From NCBI GenBank assembly GCA_019639135.1, contig JAHBSL010000001.1, positions 186,001 to 250,000 of the forward strand: a DNA stretch of 64,000 nucleotides, in the 5' to 3' direction. Numbering within the stretch: the first letter of the stretch is position 1; every line of letters starts with the position of its first letter. Shown piece after piece: positions 36,653 to 44,501 of this stretch. Source of the DNA: Acidobacteriota bacterium. GTDB lineage: Bacteria > Acidobacteriota > Blastocatellia > Pyrinomonadales > Pyrinomonadaceae. The notes beneath the pieces were generated by a model. That model saw nothing but the letters and a program-made list of their open reading frames with translations, was not told the DNA's origin and ran no database searches. A program made the position numbers and the translations under genes.

Positions 36653-37453
36653 TTACGCTCCCGCCGTCTCCGTCGCGTTGAGTAGTCGTTTCAGTTCGTC
36701 CGTTGGATCACCGCTCCGCATTAGCATTTCGCCGATCAGAAATGCCTCGAAGCCTAGAGCGTGGAGTTCGGCGATCTCGTCGGCGTTCGAAATGCCGCTT
36801 TCGGCGATCATCAAAACGCCTTCCGGCCGAAGCCCGATCAGCGAACGCGACACATCGAGCGAGACCTCGAACGTCTTCAGGTTGCGGTTGTTCACTCCGA
36901 TGATCGATGCTCCCGAGTCGATCGCAGTCTCCATCTCCTTGCGGTCGTGAACTTCCACAATTGCATCGAGCCCAAGGCTTTCTGCGGCCGTTCTGAAATC
37001 GCGAAGCTGCGCCTTGTCGAGTGCCGCTACGATCAACAAGATCGCTGAGGCACCGGCGGCGGATGATTCGACGATCTGAAATTCATCGATCGTAAAATCT
37101 TTTCGAAGAACCGGGATCGAGACGGTCTCTCTGATCGCTGTGAGGTCTGCCAGCGAACCAGCAAAGAAGTCTTCCTCGGTCAGTACGGAGACAGCCGAAG
37201 CACCGCCTTCGGCATAAGCACTTGCGGCCGCGACCGGATCGAGCCGAAAGTTGATCACACCCTTCGAAGGCGACGCACGCTTGAACTCGGCGATGATCGT
37301 CGGGCCCGGTTTGCCGAGAGCTTCGGCCAGCCTGCCCGGCCGTTTGGCGTTCTCGTGGGCACGCGCTTCCAGATCGGGCATATTCGCGGTTCTTTTCGCG
37401 TCGGCGATCCGGTTCCGCTTTGCAGCGACTATTATGTCGAGAAAGGTGCTCAT
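36653..37453 (-). CDS. trpC: Indole-3-glycerol phosphate synthase
   Basis: A 266-residue barrel enzyme forming indole-3-glycerol phosphate from CdRP. Recognised by IIAEFKRASPSKG, AVSVLTEEDFFAGS, VLRKDFTIDEFQI, IIGVNNRNLKTFEV and AESGIS. The catalytic Lys in FKRASPSKG and the Glu in AESGIS-type loop are present. It overlaps trpD by 4 bases upstream and precedes trpF by two, so it is coupled on both sides. Confidence 0.97.
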   Translation of the reverse strand: MSTFLDIIVAAKRNRIADAKRTANMPDLEARAHENAKRPGRLAEALGKPGPTIIAEFKRASPSKGVINFRLDPVAAASAYAEGGASAVSVLTEEDFFAGSLADLTAIRETVSIPVLRKDFTIDEFQIVESSAAGASAILLIVAALDKAQLRDFRTAAESLGLDAIVEVHDRKEMETAIDSGASIIGVNNRNLKTFEVSLDVSRSLIGLRPEGVLMIAESGISNADEIAELHALGFEAFLIGEMLMRSGDPTDELKRLLNATETAGA

Positions 37454-38475
37454 TTGATCGGTGCCGCAGCGGCAAGCTCCTCCAATTTGTTGTGGGCCGA
37501 GCCCGAAGCAAGGCTTTCGCGTGCCTTTTCCATCGAGCTTGTAAAACTGTACGCCGTGTTCGTGATGTGAATTGCAGCGGCGGCATTCACAAGCACGAGG
37601 TCTTCGGCACTCCGCGAATGCGGCCGGCCGAGCAGAACGCCGCGGATCATCTCGCCGCTGTGTGCCGAATCCCGCGAACGAAGCCCGCTCGGTGTTTTGA
37701 CATCAAGGCCAAAGTCGCCCGCAGATAATTCGAACCGGCTTACATTGGTGCCCTCGACCACGGCGACCAGCGTTCGACCGGTCAGCGCGATCTCATCAAG
37801 CCCCTCCTCACCATGCACGATCCACGAACGCTTTGTCCCAAGCCGGGCCAGAGCCTCCGCCATCTTCGCCAGCAGATCTTTGTCCCAGACCCCGATAAGT
37901 TGGTGCGGGGCCAATGCCGGATTGCATAGCGGTCCGACGCAATTGAAGATGGTCGGGAAGCCAAGTCCGCGGCGAACCTTTGCCAACGTTGGCGAGAGCC
38001 GATGGAAATTAGGGGCAAACATAAAGCAGATGCCGACGGTGTTAAGACAAGCCTCGGCGGTTTCCGGCGAGACCGCCGGGTCAATGCCGAGCACCGATAG
38101 AACATCCGCACTGCCCGAGTTACTTGTCGCGGCCTTGTTGCCGTGTTTCGCGACCGGCACGCCGGCACCGGCGACGACGAATGATGCCGCGGTCGAAACG
38201 TTGAACGTCTTCGCCGTGCTTCCACCCGTGCCGACGATATCGACGTACGTGTCATGAGCTGCGTTGACTCGCTTCATCCGTGACCGCAGGATGCGGGCAA
38301 ATTCATAGATCTCATCGGCAGCGATGCCCTTTGTGTTCCAGGCGGTGAGCACTTCGGCGATCGGCTGCTCGTCGGTCTCGGTTATTATCGCATCGAGCAG
38401 GCTCTCGGCATCGGCCGCCTCAAATGAACGGCCGGCCGCGAATTCGTCACGATATTTCTTGAGGTGCAGGGTCAT
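37450..38475 (-). CDS. trpD: Anthranilate phosphoribosyltransferase
   Basis: A 341-residue enzyme joining anthranilate to PRPP. It holds the PRPP-binding VDIVGTGGSTAKTFNVSTA, the KHGNKAATSNSGSADVL loop, and FMFAPNFHRL, all typical. There is no glutamine amidotransferase domain at the N-terminus, so TrpG is not fused here. It overlaps trpE and trpC by 4 bases each. Confidence 0.97.
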   Translation of the reverse strand: MTLHLKKYRDEFAAGRSFEAADAESLLDAIITETDEQPIAEVLTAWNTKGIAADEIYEFARILRSRMKRVNAAHDTYVDIVGTGGSTAKTFNVSTAASFVVAGAGVPVAKHGNKAATSNSGSADVLSVLGIDPAVSPETAEACLNTVGICFMFAPNFHRLSPTLAKVRRGLGFPTIFNCVGPLCNPALAPHQLIGVWDKDLLAKMAEALARLGTKRSWIVHGEEGLDEIALTGRTLVAVVEGTNVSRFELSAGDFGLDVKTPSGLRSRDSAHSGEMIRGVLLGRPHSRSAEDLVLVNAAAAIHITNTAYSFTSSMEKARESLASGSAHNKLEELAAAAPIK

Positions 38476-39908
38476 AGTTCGTTCTCGGCGATCTCTATCG
38501 CCCGCAGCAATGCCGCGGCTTTGTTAACCGTTTCCTCATATTCCGCCTCCGGGTTCGAATCGGCGACGATGCCGGCACCGGCCTGGACCTCGGCAATTCC
38601 GTTCTCGAGAACGATCGTCCGGATTGCGATGCAGGTGTCCATGTTCCCTGCGTGGTCAAAATGGCCGACAGCACCCGAATAGATCGAGCGTTCGTCGGGC
38701 TCAAGTTCGCGAATGATCTCGATCGCCCGGACCTTCGGGGCACCGGAAACCGTTCCCGCCGGGAAACAGGATGCGAGTGCGTCAAAGCGGTCGAGCCCCG
38801 GGCGAAGCCGGCCCGTTACGTCGCTGACAAGGTGCTGAACGTGCGAGTACTTCTCCACCGTCATCAGCCGTTCGACCCGGACAGAACCGTATTCGGACAC
38901 TCGGCCGACATCGTTTCGCCCGAGGTCAACAAGCATCTGATGCTCTGCAACCTCCTTTGGATCTGCGGCCATCTCGTCCGCCAGCCGCCGGTCCTCGGCT
39001 TCGTCGCTCCCACGCGGCCGCGTGCCGGCGATCGGCCGGTAGTGGATCTCCGAGTCACGAAGCCGTACCAGCATCTCAGGCGAAGCCCCGACAACGGACC
39101 GCTCCAAAGTTTTGATCAGAAACATATACGGCGAAGGATTGAGCGAACGGATCGCCCGGTAGAGCGAGACCGGGCCGGCGGCAGTCGGGCGAGAGAATCG
39201 CTGCGATATCACGACCTGATAGCAATCGCCCGCGGCGATGTATTCCTTTGCCCTGCCAACCGCGTCAATGAATTCTTCTCGAGTGAAGTTTGACGAGACC
39301 GATGCATCCGATCCGGCGGCGATTTGCGAGCGAGGGACACTCAAAGCAGATCTCTCTATTCGTTCGCGGAGCCTGGCGTTCGTCTCAGCAGCAGCGGCAA
39401 GCGATCCCTCATCGCCCGCTTCGGCGTTGGTGATGATCAATATCTGCTGCCGGGCGTGGTCGAAGGCGACGACCGAGCGAAAGTACATAATCATCCCAAA
39501 CTCGCGGTCGAGCCCCTTTGGCCGAGCGAGCGATGGCTCGAACCACTCCGCACAAGGGAAGCCGAGATAGCCTATCGCTCCGCCGGTGAAAGAGGGAAGT
39601 CCGGCCTCGGGCTCGACGCTGTACTTGCCGAGTTCCTCGCGTAGAAATGCGATAAGGTCGATCGCGAGTGTTTCGATATGCCCGCCGCGGTCCAGTAATA
39701 CCGAACTTCTCTTTCCTGTGGCCACCAACTCCGGCCCGGCCCCAATGAAGGAATATCGGGCGAGCGTTGCGCCGCCTTCGACCGATTCGAGCAGAAACGA
39801 GTGCTCCTCATTGGCAGCGATCTTCAGGTAAACCGAAAGCGGCGTGTGAAGGTCGGCGGGTATCCGCTCGACCACCGGCTTTAATGTTTTCGTAGCTTCG
39901 ATATTCAC
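38472..39908 (-). CDS. trpE: Anthranilate synthase component I
   Basis: The start is placed at GTG 39908 (VNIEATKTL). The upstream ATG at 39941 lies inside the terminator hairpin and cannot be a sensible start; no good Shine-Dalgarno precedes the GTG. The 478-residue product has the N-terminal allosteric domain (LLESVEG is the LLES tryptophan-binding element) and the chorismate domain with CYQVVISQRF, RPIAGTRPRG, DLGRNDVGRV and GTVSGAPK. It makes anthranilate, but a trpG amidotransferase gene was not found in the window. First gene of the trp operon. Confidence 0.95.
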   Translation of the reverse strand: MNIEATKTLKPVVERIPADLHTPLSVYLKIAANEEHSFLLESVEGGATLARYSFIGAGPELVATGKRSSVLLDRGGHIETLAIDLIAFLREELGKYSVEPEAGLPSFTGGAIGYLGFPCAEWFEPSLARPKGLDREFGMIMYFRSVVAFDHARQQILIITNAEAGDEGSLAAAAETNARLRERIERSALSVPRSQIAAGSDASVSSNFTREEFIDAVGRAKEYIAAGDCYQVVISQRFSRPTAAGPVSLYRAIRSLNPSPYMFLIKTLERSVVGASPEMLVRLRDSEIHYRPIAGTRPRGSDEAEDRRLADEMAADPKEVAEHQMLVDLGRNDVGRVSEYGSVRVERLMTVEKYSHVQHLVSDVTGRLRPGLDRFDALASCFPAGTVSGAPKVRAIEIIRELEPDERSIYSGAVGHFDHAGNMDTCIAIRTIVLENGIAEVQAGAGIVADSNPEAEYEETVNKAAALLRAIEIAENEL

Positions 39909-39912
39909 AAAT

Positions 39913-39941
39913 AAAAAATGCCGCCCTTCAAAAGGCGGCAT
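39913..39941 (-). terminator. trp attenuator terminator
   Basis: On the minus strand, ATGCCGCC (39941-39934) pairs with GGCGGCAT (39925-39918), followed by TTTTTT (39918-39913), directly before the trpE GTG. This is the 3:4 terminator of an attenuation system. Confidence 0.85.
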
Positions 39942-39983
39942 CGGGTTCTATCTTTTTGGACATTTAGCTTAGCTACACTTTGG

Positions 39984-40076
39984 CTAAACGGATTGACCTC
40001 CCAATACCGCAAACGACGAATGCCACCATCCCCAATGGCGGTTTGCTGTCGTGAGATTTGCGGTATCAGGTTTCAT
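39984..40076 (-). CDS. trpL: trp leader peptide with three tryptophans
   Basis: A 30-codon frame starting at ATG 40076 (MKPDTANLTTANRHWGWWHS) and ending at TAG 39986-39984. It contains tryptophan at positions 15, 17 and 18, encoded at 40034-40023: three Trp in four codons, far above chance. An AAGGA lies just upstream, though with a short spacing. It sits between the promoter and the terminator hairpin of the trp operon. Low tRNA-Trp charging would stall ribosomes here and favour the antiterminator. The peptide itself probably has no function. Confidence 0.8.
   Translation of the reverse strand: MKPDTANLTTANRHWGWWHSSFAVLGGQSV
40004..40066 (-). promoter_or_regulatory. trp leader 1:2 hairpin and antiterminator segment
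   Basis: ATACCGCAAA (40066-40057, segment 1) is perfectly complementary to TTTGCGGTAT (40013-40004, segment 2). Segment 2 can instead pair (7 bp, one G-U) with ATGCCGC of the terminator's 5' arm (39941-39935, segment 3). The Trp codons lie between segments 1 and 2. A further pairing of CCGCCAT with ATGGTGG is nested inside hairpin 1:2. Confidence 0.65.
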
Positions 40077-40089
40077 TTCCTTGACGATA

Positions 40090-40119
40090 GAGATAGCAAA
40101 CCAAGTCCACGGCTGTCAA
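40090..40119 (-). promoter_or_regulatory. Promoter of the trp operon
   Basis: On the minus strand, a consensus TTGACA (40119-40114) starts immediately after the argS stop codon; CTATCT (40095-40090) follows after 18 bases (TATCTC after 18 or CTATCT after 17-18 depending on phase). Transcription would start near 40083, only a few bases before the leader ATG. Confidence 0.6.
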
Positions 40120-42126
40120 CTACATTTTTTCCGGTACCTCGATACCCATCGTTGCGAGTGCAGCGGTGAGCGTATCGCGGGCGCATTCGGCCACAGTCAA
40201 AAGCACGGCCCGTTTTGTTTCATCCGGCTCAGGCAGGATCTTATGGTTGTGGTAGAAAAGGTTGAAAGCCTTCGCGAGGTTGAATGTATATTTGGCTAAA
40301 ATCGCGGGCTCATTGGCGTTCGCTGCCTGCTGAAGCGTCTCTTCAAGCCTTGAGGCAAGCGTGAGCATTGCCCAAATGTCATTCGCTTCAGTAGAGGATA
40401 GCGTTTCGCCAAGCTTGTCCAAGCCCTTGATCCCGGCCTTTATCGTCGCGATGTCCTCGCTGCGTTCGGCAAGTTTTCGGAAGATAGAATTCGCCCGGAC
40501 GGCAGAGTATTGGCAGAAGCAGCCTGTTTCCCCATCGAACGAAAGAGCTTCCTTAAAATCAAAGACGATGACGGTCGTCCGTGTAAATTTGAGCAGAAAG
40601 TACCGCAACGCACCGACGGCGATCTGGTGCGCAATATGCTTCTTTTCTTCTTCGGAGATATCCGGATGCCGCGATTCGACCTCGGCGAAAGCGTTCGCTT
40701 CGAGCCGGTCGATAAGGTCGTCGGCCTTTACGCCGAGCCCTTTCCGGCCGCTCATTTCGATGAACGTCCGCTTCTTGTCCTCGTCAGAGAGCTCAAAGCC
40801 GAGCTCTTCAGCTGCGGCGGGCGAAAGCGCGACCATTTCGTATGAGAGATGAACGCTCGCCTTTTCACCGCGTTCGGGATAGATAGCGGCAACGCCCTTC
40901 TTCACGATCTCCTGCGGATACGACTGCCGCGAGTCGATGACGTTGTAAACCGTCTCGCCGTGGCCAAATTCGGGAAACTCCGCTGCGGCCTGCGAGGAAT
41001 CGGCCGTGGTTATCCAGACCTCTTTACCATTTGAGTAGGTGTAAAAAGGCCGGTAATGGAAATCGAGCCCGAGAATGCCGAGCTTCCACATCTGATATGC
41101 AATGTCCTTGCCGGTGTAGGTCACGGTTCCGTTCGAGCGAACGAGGATCTTGTCCGAGTCGTGCTCGTCGGTGCCGGCGTGTTCCTCGAACGGCATCACC
41201 CAGCAGCCCGCATTCTTTCCTTCGCTCTCAAAATGGACAACGCCGAGCTGCTTCATCTGCTCGAACGCCTTGTCCCAGAAATGAAGGTGCAATATTTCAG
41301 ACTCGCGAGGCAGCAGGTCATATCGGATGCCGAACCGCTCCATCGTTTTGAGGATGCACTCGACATTCCGGGTCGCAACGTAGTCGGCGAGTTCGGCCGT
41401 CGGGTTATCACCGGCCTCGATCAGGTGAAGCACCTCGGCCCGCTTTGCCTTGAGTTCTTCATCCGACTGATAGGCCTGACCGACCCTCGCGTAAAGGTCC
41501 CAGCAGTAATAATCGAACGACACTCCTCTATCGCTAAGTTGTTTATCAAGAGCCTTTATCCCATCTAAGTTAATGTTCTCAATGAACATAAAACCGACGA
41601 CGACATCGGCCACCTGCACACCGGTATTATCGATGTAATTCTGAACCTCGACCGCCTTGCCGTTGGCCTTCAAAATGCGGACGAATGTATCTCCAAGCAC
41701 CGAGTTTCTAACGTGCCCGATGTGGGCGGCCTTATTCGGGTTGACCGAAGTGTGCTCGACGCAGACCTTCGCGGCTGCCCCGCTCGGAGCCACGATCGGG
41801 GTCGAATCGAGATTCTCGACCAGAAATCGTGCGCGATCGTAGAAAACATTCAAATATCCCGGTCCGGCGATCTCGACGCGGTCGATGAACTCAAACTTTT
41901 CTATTCGAGCCTTCAGTTTTTCGGCAATTGCACGCGGATTTTGTTTCTCGCCGGTTGCTTGTTTTACGAGCTTTGCGAGTTCAAATGCGGCCGGAAAGGC
42001 AAGGTCGCCAAGTTCGGTTTTCGGCGGTATTTCGGCAGCGATGTTATCTAGCGAAATGCCAAATTCCTCGGCTGCGGCGTCGCGGATCGCGTTACGAAGG
42101 GCTGATTGAAGTTCGAGCAGTGTCAT
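40120..42126 (-). CDS. argS: Arginyl-tRNA synthetase
   Basis: A 668-residue class Ia synthetase charging tRNA-Arg. It has the N-terminal additional domain (~1-100), the HIGH motif as HIGHVRNSVLGD, and the KMSKS region replaced by SGRKGLGVKADDL as in many ArgRS lineages. The C-terminal anticodon-binding helical domain ends in VPEKM. It lies immediately upstream of the trp promoter on the same strand. Length and domain order are normal. No repeats or leader controls were noted upstream. Confidence 0.97.
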   Translation of the reverse strand: MTLLELQSALRNAIRDAAAEEFGISLDNIAAEIPPKTELGDLAFPAAFELAKLVKQATGEKQNPRAIAEKLKARIEKFEFIDRVEIAGPGYLNVFYDRARFLVENLDSTPIVAPSGAAAKVCVEHTSVNPNKAAHIGHVRNSVLGDTFVRILKANGKAVEVQNYIDNTGVQVADVVVGFMFIENINLDGIKALDKQLSDRGVSFDYYCWDLYARVGQAYQSDEELKAKRAEVLHLIEAGDNPTAELADYVATRNVECILKTMERFGIRYDLLPRESEILHLHFWDKAFEQMKQLGVVHFESEGKNAGCWVMPFEEHAGTDEHDSDKILVRSNGTVTYTGKDIAYQMWKLGILGLDFHYRPFYTYSNGKEVWITTADSSQAAAEFPEFGHGETVYNVIDSRQSYPQEIVKKGVAAIYPERGEKASVHLSYEMVALSPAAAEELGFELSDEDKKRTFIEMSGRKGLGVKADDLIDRLEANAFAEVESRHPDISEEEKKHIAHQIAVGALRYFLLKFTRTTVIVFDFKEALSFDGETGCFCQYSAVRANSIFRKLAERSEDIATIKAGIKGLDKLGETLSSTEANDIWAMLTLASRLEETLQQAANANEPAILAKYTFNLAKAFNLFYHNHKILPEPDETKRAVLLTVAECARDTLTAALATMGIEVPEKM

Positions 42127-42201
42127 TCGGTTTCCTTTCCCAATACAGGGATAAAACCGAGATTATACGTTTTGCCCGAAGCGCTTAGCAAAAACGCTGT
42201 G

Positions 42202-42540
42202 TCAGAGTATCGAGACCGTCAATGAAAACGAGGTCGCCCGGTTGAGGTTATCAACGCAGATGCTCTGGTCGCCGGGGTATTCGACCTCAAGCGTATAGCT
42301 TGTTTCCCCGCTTTCGAAGATATTCACCTTCCCTGAGCGTGAACTCACCGTTGCCGTCAAGGTTTGGCCGCGGCGGGCATTGGCGAAATAGCAGACTCGG
42401 CCGCCGGCCGAGAGCGCTCCGGCGACGGTCGCGGATGTTCGCCCCTTAGCAAAACGGATCTTTTTGTAGGGCTGAGCAATGGCCGAATTTGCACCGAACA
42501 ACATCGTGGCGATGATAAGAATGGTTCCGAGCGTTCGCAT
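42202..42540 (-). CDS. Small secreted protein of unknown function
   Basis: The start at 42540 has GAGGT upstream and opens a signal peptide (LGTILIIATMLFGANSAIAQ). The 112-residue mature domain is beta-rich with an ARRGQTLTATVSS segment and two Cys (VCYFAN, ICVDNL). It resembles the short C-terminal sandwich domains of secreted Acidobacteriota proteins, such as pre-peptidase C-terminal (PPC) domains, but I cannot confirm this. It stands alone between argS and larC. Confidence 0.6.
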   Translation of the reverse strand: MRTLGTILIIATMLFGANSAIAQPYKKIRFAKGRTSATVAGALSAGGRVCYFANARRGQTLTATVSSRSGKVNIFESGETSYTLEVEYPGDQSICVDNLNRATSFSLTVSIL

Positions 42541-42649
42541 AGTGACCTCAAAGCAGTTGTCTTTCCATCTTAAGAACGCGTCAGGAATCGCCAAAACCTA
42601 TCATCCGGCATTTCATCGCGTCCAGAGTAAACGCTAAGATTTAGTGGTA

Positions 42650-43849
42650 ATGCGCACTTTATATTTTGACTGCTTTGCCGGAGCAAGCGGCAATATGATC
42701 CTCGGAGCTTTGCTCGACCTTGGGATTGATCGCGGCGAACTTGAACGCCGTCTTTCCGGGCTGCGGATCGAAGGCTTCAAGCTGAAAGCCGAAACTGTTG
42801 ATCGCTCGGGAATTTCGTCGTGCCACGTTGATGTGATCGTGCCTGAGGTCGATTCGCACCGGCATTTGCACCACATCGAGAAGATAATCCACGAGGCCGA
42901 GCTTTCAGATGGCGTTAAAGAGCGGGCGATCAAGATCTTCACTCTTTTGGCCGAAGCCGAGGCACGGGTTCACGGAACTGACGTTGCAAAGGTGCATTTT
43001 CACGAGGTCGGGGCTCTCGATGCGATAATCGACATCGTCGGGGCGTGTATTGGGTTTGAGATGCTCGGTATCGAGCAATTTGCGGCATCGAAACTGCACG
43101 TCGGGAGCGGTTTTGTCTCGATGGCCCATGGAAAGTTTCCGGTGCCGCCGCCAGCCGTTGCCGAACTCCTGAAAGGGAAGCCGATCTATTCGACCGAGAT
43201 CGAAGGCGAGCTGATCACACCGACCGGTGCGGCGATCATTGACGCGGTCTGCGAGAGCTTCGGCACGATCCCGGAAATGTCGGTCGAGGCAACAGGATAC
43301 GGAGCAGGAACTCGTGAATACAACGACTTTCCGAATGTGCTGCGGCTGATGGTCGGCGAGGCGGCGGAACTCGGAACAACGCAGTCGATAGATCACGACG
43401 AACTCGTGCTCCTCGAAACAAATATCGACGATTCAACGCCGCAGGCGATCGGGTTTGTGATGGAGCGGGCGTTTGAGCTTGGTGCTCTAGATTGTTGGCT
43501 CACGCCGGTGCAAATGAAGAAGAACCGCCCGGGGGTTGTCGTCTCGGTGCTTGCCTCGCCGGGAGCGAAGGATGCTTTGCTCGAAATGCTCTTTTCAGAG
43601 ACGACAACGATCGGCATCAGAACTTCGCCGGTTGCCAGGGTAAGTCTTGACCGCCGGTTCGAGACGGTCAAGACTCAGTTCGGCGAGTGTCGAATAAAGC
43701 TTGCGATGAAGGGCGGCCGTGTGGTCAAAGCAATGCCGGAATATGAGGACGTCCGGCGTTTGGCTTTGGAGAATCGACTGCCATTTCGTATCGTATGGGA
43801 ATCGGCAGCAGAGGCGGGAAGGGAACGAGCGAGTGTCGCTTCGGCCTAA
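42650..43849 (+). CDS. larC: Nickel pincer cofactor biosynthesis protein LarC
   Basis: The ATG at 42650 is used (a GTG two codons earlier is possible). The 399-residue product opens LYFDCFAGASGNMILGALLDLG, the LarC (DUF111) start, and carries VHFHEVGALDAIIDIVG, the Asp/Glu-rich EFGNPEM-like region replaced by ETNIDDSTPQAIGFV and MKKNRPGVVVSVL. LarC inserts nickel into the pyridinium cofactor of lactate racemase-type enzymes. In some organisms larC needs a programmed frameshift; here it is one open frame. LarB and LarE were not seen nearby. Followed 10 bases later by folE. Confidence 0.93.
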   Translation: MRTLYFDCFAGASGNMILGALLDLGIDRGELERRLSGLRIEGFKLKAETVDRSGISSCHVDVIVPEVDSHRHLHHIEKIIHEAELSDGVKERAIKIFTLLAEAEARVHGTDVAKVHFHEVGALDAIIDIVGACIGFEMLGIEQFAASKLHVGSGFVSMAHGKFPVPPPAVAELLKGKPIYSTEIEGELITPTGAAIIDAVCESFGTIPEMSVEATGYGAGTREYNDFPNVLRLMVGEAAELGTTQSIDHDELVLLETNIDDSTPQAIGFVMERAFELGALDCWLTPVQMKKNRPGVVVSVLASPGAKDALLEMLFSETTTIGIRTSPVARVSLDRRFETVKTQFGECRIKLAMKGGRVVKAMPEYEDVRRLALENRLPFRIVWESAAEAGRERASVASA

Positions 43850-43859
43850 AATTGATTAA

Positions 43860-44441
43860 ATGGCGAGATCAAAGAAACGGACGGTAGATACGGCTAAGAT
43901 AGCCGCGGGCGTAAGGCTTATGCTCGAGGGAATGGGCGAGGACCCGGACCGCGACGGGCTCAAGAAAACACCCGAGCGGGTCGCTGATTTTTATGCCGAG
44001 CTGACCGAAGGTATGTGGCAGAATGCTAAGGAGCATATCGTGCCTTTGCCGGGCGATTCGCACGACGAGATGGTGCTGGTAAAGGACATCTCGATCGCTT
44101 CGGTCTGCGAGCACCATCTGGCGCCATTCGTCGGAAAGTGCCATATTGCTTATATTCCCAAGGGCGGGCGAATAGTCGGGCTTTCAAAGCTCGCACGCAT
44201 CGCTGAGATATTCTCGCGTCGCCTGCAGGTGCAGGAACGCTTGACGCAGGAGATCGCCAATACACTTTTCGAGGGGCTTAGGCCGCTCGGCGTAATGGTC
44301 GTTATCGAGGCCGAGCATACCTGCATGACGCTCCGCGGCGTTAAGAAACCGGGGGCGATAACTATCACATCGGCGGTTCTCGGCGGCTTCCGACGTGATC
44401 CGAGAACCCGGGCCGAAGCGATGGCCCTGATTAAGGGTTAA
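43860..44441 (+). CDS. folE: GTP cyclohydrolase I
   Basis: A 193-residue type IA enzyme converting GTP to 7,8-dihydroneopterin triphosphate, the first step of folate and pterin synthesis. The zinc residues are present: CEHHLAPF and, later, HTCMTLRGV. The YIPKGGRIVGLSKLARI and QVQERLTQEIA segments are highly conserved, and the length is standard. Ten bases separate it from larC, suggesting co-transcription. Confidence 0.97.
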   Translation: MARSKKRTVDTAKIAAGVRLMLEGMGEDPDRDGLKKTPERVADFYAELTEGMWQNAKEHIVPLPGDSHDEMVLVKDISIASVCEHHLAPFVGKCHIAYIPKGGRIVGLSKLARIAEIFSRRLQVQERLTQEIANTLFEGLRPLGVMVVIEAEHTCMTLRGVKKPGAITITSAVLGGFRRDPRTRAEAMALIKG

Positions 44442-44501
44442 CTTTAACCTCAGAAACTTGTTTAGCTGTCGGCTTCCGACACTTCAGACACAACTTTAGC
44501 T

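Noticed and set aside
38472-39941. trpE starting at ATG 39941 (489 codons)
   Set aside because: That ATG is the first base of the attenuator terminator stem; the sensible start is GTG 39908.
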